Positions 14,193-16,596 of a stretch of DNA of 16,596 nucleotides are shown piece after piece (positions within the stretch are counted from its first letter, which is position 1; each line of letters begins with the position of its first letter). Source of the DNA: CAYJEQ01 sp964369235 (GTDB lineage: Bacteria; Bacillota; Clostridia; Oscillospirales; Ruminococcaceae); contig CAYJEQ010000060.1 of the NCBI GenBank assembly GCA_964369235.1, positions 1-16,596 of the forward strand, read 5' to 3'. The notes below the pieces were generated by a model. The model was not told the origin of the DNA, did no database searches, and saw nothing but the letters and a program-made list of their open reading frames with translations. The translations under genes and the position numbers were made by a program.

Positions 14193-14342
14193 ATGAGGGT
14201 AAAAATCACATTGTCCTGCACAGAGTGCAAACAGCGTAATTACAACACCATGAAGAACAAGAAGAACGATCCTGACAGACTGGAAATGAACAAGTATTGC
14301 AGATTCTGTAGGAAACACACAGCTCACAAGGAAACAAAGTAG
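14193..14342 (+). CDS. rpmG: Ribosomal protein bL33 (zinc-binding form)
   Basis: 49 aa, the usual length, at the usual place before secE. It belongs to the large ribosomal subunit near the E site. Two zinc-ribbon pairs are present, CTEC (9-12) and CRFC (36-39), so this is the zinc-dependent C+ form; some Firmicutes keep a zinc-free copy elsewhere that is used under zinc shortage. The sequence MRVKITLSCTECKQRNY and the ending HTAHKETK are typical. AGGAGG lies 7 nt before the ATG. First gene of the operon. Confidence 0.96.
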   Translation: MRVKITLSCTECKQRNYNTMKNKKNDPDRLEMNKYCRFCRKHTAHKETK

Positions 14343-14362
14343 TAGAAAGGCGGTAAGCGAAT

Positions 14363-14572
14363 ATGGCAAATGTAAACGAAGGCAAACGCCCTGGTTTTGG
14401 CCGCTTTCTTAGCGATGTTAAAGGTGAACTGAAAAAAGTAGTTTGGCCATCAAAAAAGCAGGTAGCAAATAATACTGTAGTTGTTATGGTAGTTGTTGCT
14501 ATCGCAGGATTGGCTATCGGTGGATTTGATTATATCTTATCCATGCTAGTAAGCTTGCTCTTTAGCGCTTAA
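14363..14572 (+). CDS. secE: Preprotein translocase subunit SecE
   Basis: 69 aa, the short single-span Gram-positive form. It clamps SecY in the SecYEG channel. An amphipathic cytoplasmic helix (about 12-24, GRFLSDVKGELKKVVWPSKK with the hallmark VWPSKKQV) is followed by one membrane helix (about 37-58). The spacing of 20 bp from rpmG and the classical rpmG-secE-nusG order support it. The ribosome binding site is modest (AAAGGCGG), suggesting less translation than its neighbours. Confidence 0.96.
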   Translation: MANVNEGKRPGFGRFLSDVKGELKKVVWPSKKQVANNTVVVMVVVAIAGLAIGGFDYILSMLVSLLFSA

Positions 14573-14598
14573 TCAAGCCATAGGAGGTTTTATAAGCT

Positions 14599-15126
14599 AT
14601 GACTGAAACTGCTAAGTGGTATGTCATCCACACATACTCAGGGTATGAGAACAAGGTGGCATCCGGAATTAAAAATGCGGTGGAAAACCGTAAACTCCAT
14701 GACCTATTTGTTGAGATTAAGGTCCCAACAGAAACCGTTATTGAGTACAACAAAGACAACAAAAAACGCGAAGTGGAACGCAAATTATTCCCAGGTTATG
14801 TACTAGTCAAGATGATTATGACTGACGATTCATGGTATGTTGTAAGAAACATCCGTGGAGTAACAGGCTTCGTGGGCCCTGGCTCAAAACCTGTTGCACT
14901 AACAGAAGAAGAAGTAACACGCCTTGGTGTTGAAACCAAGAGCACTGTTGAGGTAAACTTTACTGTTGGTGATTCTGTTCAGATAATCTCCGGTTCTCTT
15001 GACGGGTTTATCGGTGTGGTTGACGCACTGGAACTGGATAAGAGTATTGTTCGCGTGACCGTATCCATGATGGGTAAGGATGTTCCCGTAGAACTCGACC
15101 TTGATAAGGTCAAAACACTGGACTAA
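14599..15126 (+). CDS. nusG: Transcription termination/antitermination factor NusG
   Basis: 175 aa, family length. It binds RNA polymerase at the clamp and affects pausing, Rho function and transcription-translation coupling. The NGN domain (about 3-110) begins AKWYVIHTYSGYENKVA and contains ERKLFPGYVLVKMIMTDDSW and VRNIRGVTGFVGPGSKPVAL. The KOW domain (about 122-172) contains FTVGDSVQIISGSLDGFIGV and ends LDLDKVKTLD. AGGAGG is 12 nt before the ATG. It is 26 bp after secE. Confidence 0.97.
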   Translation: MTETAKWYVIHTYSGYENKVASGIKNAVENRKLHDLFVEIKVPTETVIEYNKDNKKREVERKLFPGYVLVKMIMTDDSWYVVRNIRGVTGFVGPGSKPVALTEEEVTRLGVETKSTVEVNFTVGDSVQIISGSLDGFIGVVDALELDKSIVRVTVSMMGKDVPVELDLDKVKTLD

Positions 15127-15140
15127 AACTTTTAAGAGGT

Positions 15141-15192
15141 AGGCTAAAATTTAGCCTTGTAAGATAGATTAAGCAGAAGTAGTGTTTAATCT
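15141..15192 (+). promoter_or_regulatory. Two small hairpins between nusG and rplK
   Basis: GGCTAAAATTTAGCC (15142-15156) is a palindrome, and AGATTAA/TTAATCT (15166-15172 with 15186-15192) follows. Neither has a T-tract, so termination is unlikely; they may be processing or stability elements leading into the L1 site just downstream. Confidence 0.4.
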
Positions 15193-15229
15193 GTGGGAGG
15201 AACAGAAAAACTGTTCCGAAATTTACCAC
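15193..15229 (+). promoter_or_regulatory. L1-binding site mimic upstream of rplK
   Basis: GTGGGAGG (15193-15200) faces CCGAAATTTACCAC (15216-15229). GTGG pairs with CCAC, an asymmetric GAG versus GAAATTTA loop follows, and then a perfect GGAACAG/CTGTTCC hairpin (15199-15217) with an AAAAA loop. This copies the 23S rRNA L1-stalk base, where GUGGGAG faces GAAAUACCAC. In bacteria and archaea L1 binds such a site in its own mRNA and blocks translation. It lies just ahead of the rplK ribosome binding site GGAGG (15235). Confidence 0.78.
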
Positions 15230-15249
15230 TATATGGAGGTGCATTTATA

Positions 15250-15675
15250 ATGGCTCAGAAGGTTTCTGGCTACATCAAGCTTCAAATCCCTGCCGGTAAG
15301 GCAACACCTGCGCCACCTGTTGGACCTGCACTAGGTCAGCACGGCGTAAACATTATGGCGTTCACAAAAGAATTTAACGAGCGCACAAAGAACGATATTG
15401 GTCTAATCATCCCTGTTGTTATCACAGTATATGCAGACCGTTCTTTCTCATTTATCACTAAGACTCCACCAGCAGCTGTTCTAATTAAGAAAGCAATCGG
15501 CATCGAAAGCGGTTCCGGCGTTCCTAATAAGACAAAAGTTGGTAAGATTACTAGGGAGCAAGTTCAGAAGATCGCTGAAACTAAGATGCCCGATCTTAAC
15601 GCTGCAAACATCGATACCGCTATGAGCATGATCTGCGGTACAGCTCGCAGCATGGGTATCGAAGTAGTAGACTAA
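15250..15675 (+). CDS. rplK: Ribosomal protein uL11
   Basis: 141 aa, exactly the usual length. It forms part of the GTPase-associated centre of the large subunit. The N-terminal domain includes KVSGYIKLQIPAGKATPAPP and VGPALGQHGVNIMAFTKEFN; the C-terminal RNA-binding domain includes KTPPAAVLIKKAIGIESGSG and ends with the MICGTARSMGIEV motif. The frame remains open upstream to a GTG at 15193, but that codon is the first base triplet of the L1-site mimic; ATG 15250 has GGAGG at good distance and gives the family's N-terminus. Followed after 55 bp by rplA. Confidence 0.97.
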   Translation: MAQKVSGYIKLQIPAGKATPAPPVGPALGQHGVNIMAFTKEFNERTKNDIGLIIPVVITVYADRSFSFITKTPPAAVLIKKAIGIESGSGVPNKTKVGKITREQVQKIAETKMPDLNAANIDTAMSMICGTARSMGIEVVD

Positions 15676-15685
15676 GGCTCCCCGG

Positions 15686-15713
15686 GTGGGAGGAAAAATC
15701 CGTTATATACCAC
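15686..15713 (+). promoter_or_regulatory. Second L1-binding site mimic, upstream of rplA
   Basis: GTGGGAGG (15686-15693) faces TCCGTTATATACCAC (15699-15713): GTGG pairs with CCAC (15686-15689 with 15710-15713) and GGA pairs with TCC around an AAAA loop, with the same asymmetric internal loop as the copy before rplK. The upper hairpin is shorter. It ends one base before the rplA ribosome binding site AGGAGG (15714-15719), so bound L1 should block it. Confidence 0.7.
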
Positions 15714-15730
15714 AGGAGGAGAAATTACAA

Positions 15731-16429
15731 ATGAAACACGGTAAGAAATATGTAGATAGCGCAAAGCTAGTGGATAGCACTAAGCAGTATGACGCTAATG
15801 AAGCTCTAGGCCTATGCGTACAGACAGCTAAGGCTAAGTTTGACGAAACAGTAGAAATCCATGTAAGACTAGGTGTAGATTCCCGTCACGCTGACCAGCA
15901 GGTTAGAGGTGCGGTAGTTCTACCAAACGGTACAGGTAAATCTGTAAGAGTACTTGTATTCTGTAAACCAGAAAACGAAGCAGCAGCTAAAGAAGCTGGC
16001 GCAGAATTCGTTGGCTCTGACGAGCTAATCGCTAAGATCCAGAATGAGAACTGGATGGAGTTTGATGTAGTAATCGCTTCTCCAGACATGATGGGTACAG
16101 TTGGTCGTCTAGCTAGAATTCTTGGCCCTCGTGGTCTAATGCCTAGCCCAAAAGCTGGTACTGTAACTCCTGATATCGCTAGAGCGGTAACAGAAGCTAA
16201 GGCTGGTAAGATTGAGTACCGTCTAGACAAGACAAACATCATCCACTGCCCAATTGGTAAAGTTTCCTTTGGTGCTGAAAAGCTACAGGAAAACTTTGAT
16301 ACACTAATGGCTGCAATTGTTAAGGCTAAGCCTGCTGCAGCTAAGGGTCAGTATGTTAAGTCCTGTGTAGTAGCTACTACAATGGGTCCTGGTGTTAAAA
16401 TCAACCCATCAAGATTTGTATCTGCATAA
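15731..16429 (+). CDS. rplA: Ribosomal protein uL1
   Basis: 232 aa, family length. It forms the mobile L1 stalk that helps tRNA leave the E site, and is the usual translational repressor of its own operon. Domain I is discontinuous: MKHGKKYVDSAKLVDSTKQY with VEIHVRLGVDSRHADQQVRG at the N-terminal side, and the C-terminal KGQYVKSCVVATTMGPGVKI. Domain II in the middle contains FVGSDELIAKIQNENW and VGRLARILGPRGLMPSPKAG. Start ATG 15731 follows AGGAGG; an upstream in-frame GTG at 15686 is again the L1-site motif. Eleven of its 13 leucines use CTA. Confidence 0.97.
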   Translation: MKHGKKYVDSAKLVDSTKQYDANEALGLCVQTAKAKFDETVEIHVRLGVDSRHADQQVRGAVVLPNGTGKSVRVLVFCKPENEAAAKEAGAEFVGSDELIAKIQNENWMEFDVVIASPDMMGTVGRLARILGPRGLMPSPKAGTVTPDIARAVTEAKAGKIEYRLDKTNIIHCPIGKVSFGAEKLQENFDTLMAAIVKAKPAAAKGQYVKSCVVATTMGPGVKINPSRFVSA

Positions 16430-16445
16430 TCAGATAATAAATTAC

Positions 16446-16484
16446 AAAGACTACAACGAATTATTCGTTGTAGTCTTTTTTGGT
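16446..16484 (+). terminator. Strong terminator after rplA
   Basis: A perfect 15-bp stem (16446-16460 with 16464-16478), a 3-nt loop, then a T-run. It begins 17 bp after the rplA stop and should end most transcription before any rplJ-rplL genes beyond the window. Confidence 0.9.
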
Positions 16485-16547
16485 TTTGTAAATTTAGATT
16501 TTATATCAGTTATTACGGTATATCACTTGTACTATATTAGAAATAGG

Positions 16548-16568
16548 CTCTTTGTCAATAGTTGGGGT
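16548..16568. repeat. Partial copy of the dispersed repeat end
   Basis: CTCTTTGTCAATAGTTGGGG matches the inverted right end of copy A (2456-2438) at 18 of 19 positions. It lies about 65 bp after the rplA terminator; the rest of any element would lie beyond the window. Confidence 0.55.
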
Positions 16569-16596
16569 AGACGATAAAAAAGAATATGAGTAGGTG

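Noticed and set aside
14124..14260. Small frame starting at an ATG near 14124 ahead of and overlapping rpmG
   Set aside because: It reads into rpmG out of frame, lacks a ribosome binding site and gives a low-complexity basic peptide; the region is better read as the rpmG leader.
15193..15249. N-terminal extension of rplK from GTG at 15193
   Set aside because: The extension translates the L1-site mimic, has no ribosome binding site, and would add 19 residues absent from uL11; the ATG at 15250 is well supported. The same applies to rplA 15686-15730.
1..16596. CRISPR array, defence island, prophage or integrase signature
   Set aside because: No regularly spaced repeats, no cas, recombinase or phage genes, and no tRNA-flanked attachment site were found; coding content is core metabolism and ribosome genes.

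Overview
This 16.6 kb window reads as a chromosomal housekeeping region of a low-to-moderate-GC anaerobic Gram-positive bacterium of the class Clostridia. Support for this: a full F-type ATP synthase operon headed by atpZ and atpI, a CcpN-type repressor, a 49-aa zinc-ribbon L33 next to secE-nusG-rplK-rplA, strong AGGAGG-type ribosome binding sites, AT-rich intergenic DNA with consensus sigma-A-like promoters, and a c subunit whose nearest remembered relative is the sodium-type ring of fermentative anaerobes. The genus cannot be fixed from the sequence. An odd signature is that CTA is the dominant leucine codon even in ribosomal protein genes, and the tetramer CTAG is common instead of rare.

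Layout. Positions 1-719 have no gene but hold a large, clearly folded RNA candidate (64-340: closing helix of about 27 bp, two perfect 9-bp inner helices, a GAAA-capped hairpin, a possible pseudoknot) and a 12-bp inverted repeat. A small membrane-anchored DUF4830-like gene (720-1214, minus) is divergent from ccpN (1581-2213, plus). The ten-gene ATP synthase operon atpZ-I-B-E-F-H-A-G-D-C runs on the minus strand from 9692 to 2522, with a promoter near 9801-9829 and a terminator at 2480-2510. A 0.9 kb AT-rich non-coding stretch follows, ending in a perfect-consensus promoter and a hairpin-rich leader for a G5/3D-domain cell-wall protein (10587-11612, plus). Next is a two-gene cyclic-di-GMP module on the minus strand, PilZ receptor then HD-GYP phosphodiesterase (13717-11988). 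Last, on the plus strand, comes the ribosomal/secretion/transcription operon rpmG-secE-nusG-rplK-rplA (14193-16429), closed by a strong terminator.

How it works together. The ATP synthase carries the complete Na+-ligand set in subunit c (Gln28, Val59, Glu61, Ser62, Tyr66), so it probably couples ATP synthesis or hydrolysis to sodium movement. The PilZ/HD-GYP pair forms a local sense-and-degrade c-di-GMP unit. The rplK-rplA operon carries two mimics of the 23S rRNA L1-binding site, one directly before each gene, which suggests L1 autogenous control acting twice in one operon.

The most interesting non-coding items are the structured RNA at 64-340, the duplicated L1-site mimics, the leader before the 3D-domain gene, and a dispersed MITE-like repeat family. 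Two members of that family lie exactly between facing terminators of convergent genes, and a third partial copy lies after the rplA terminator.
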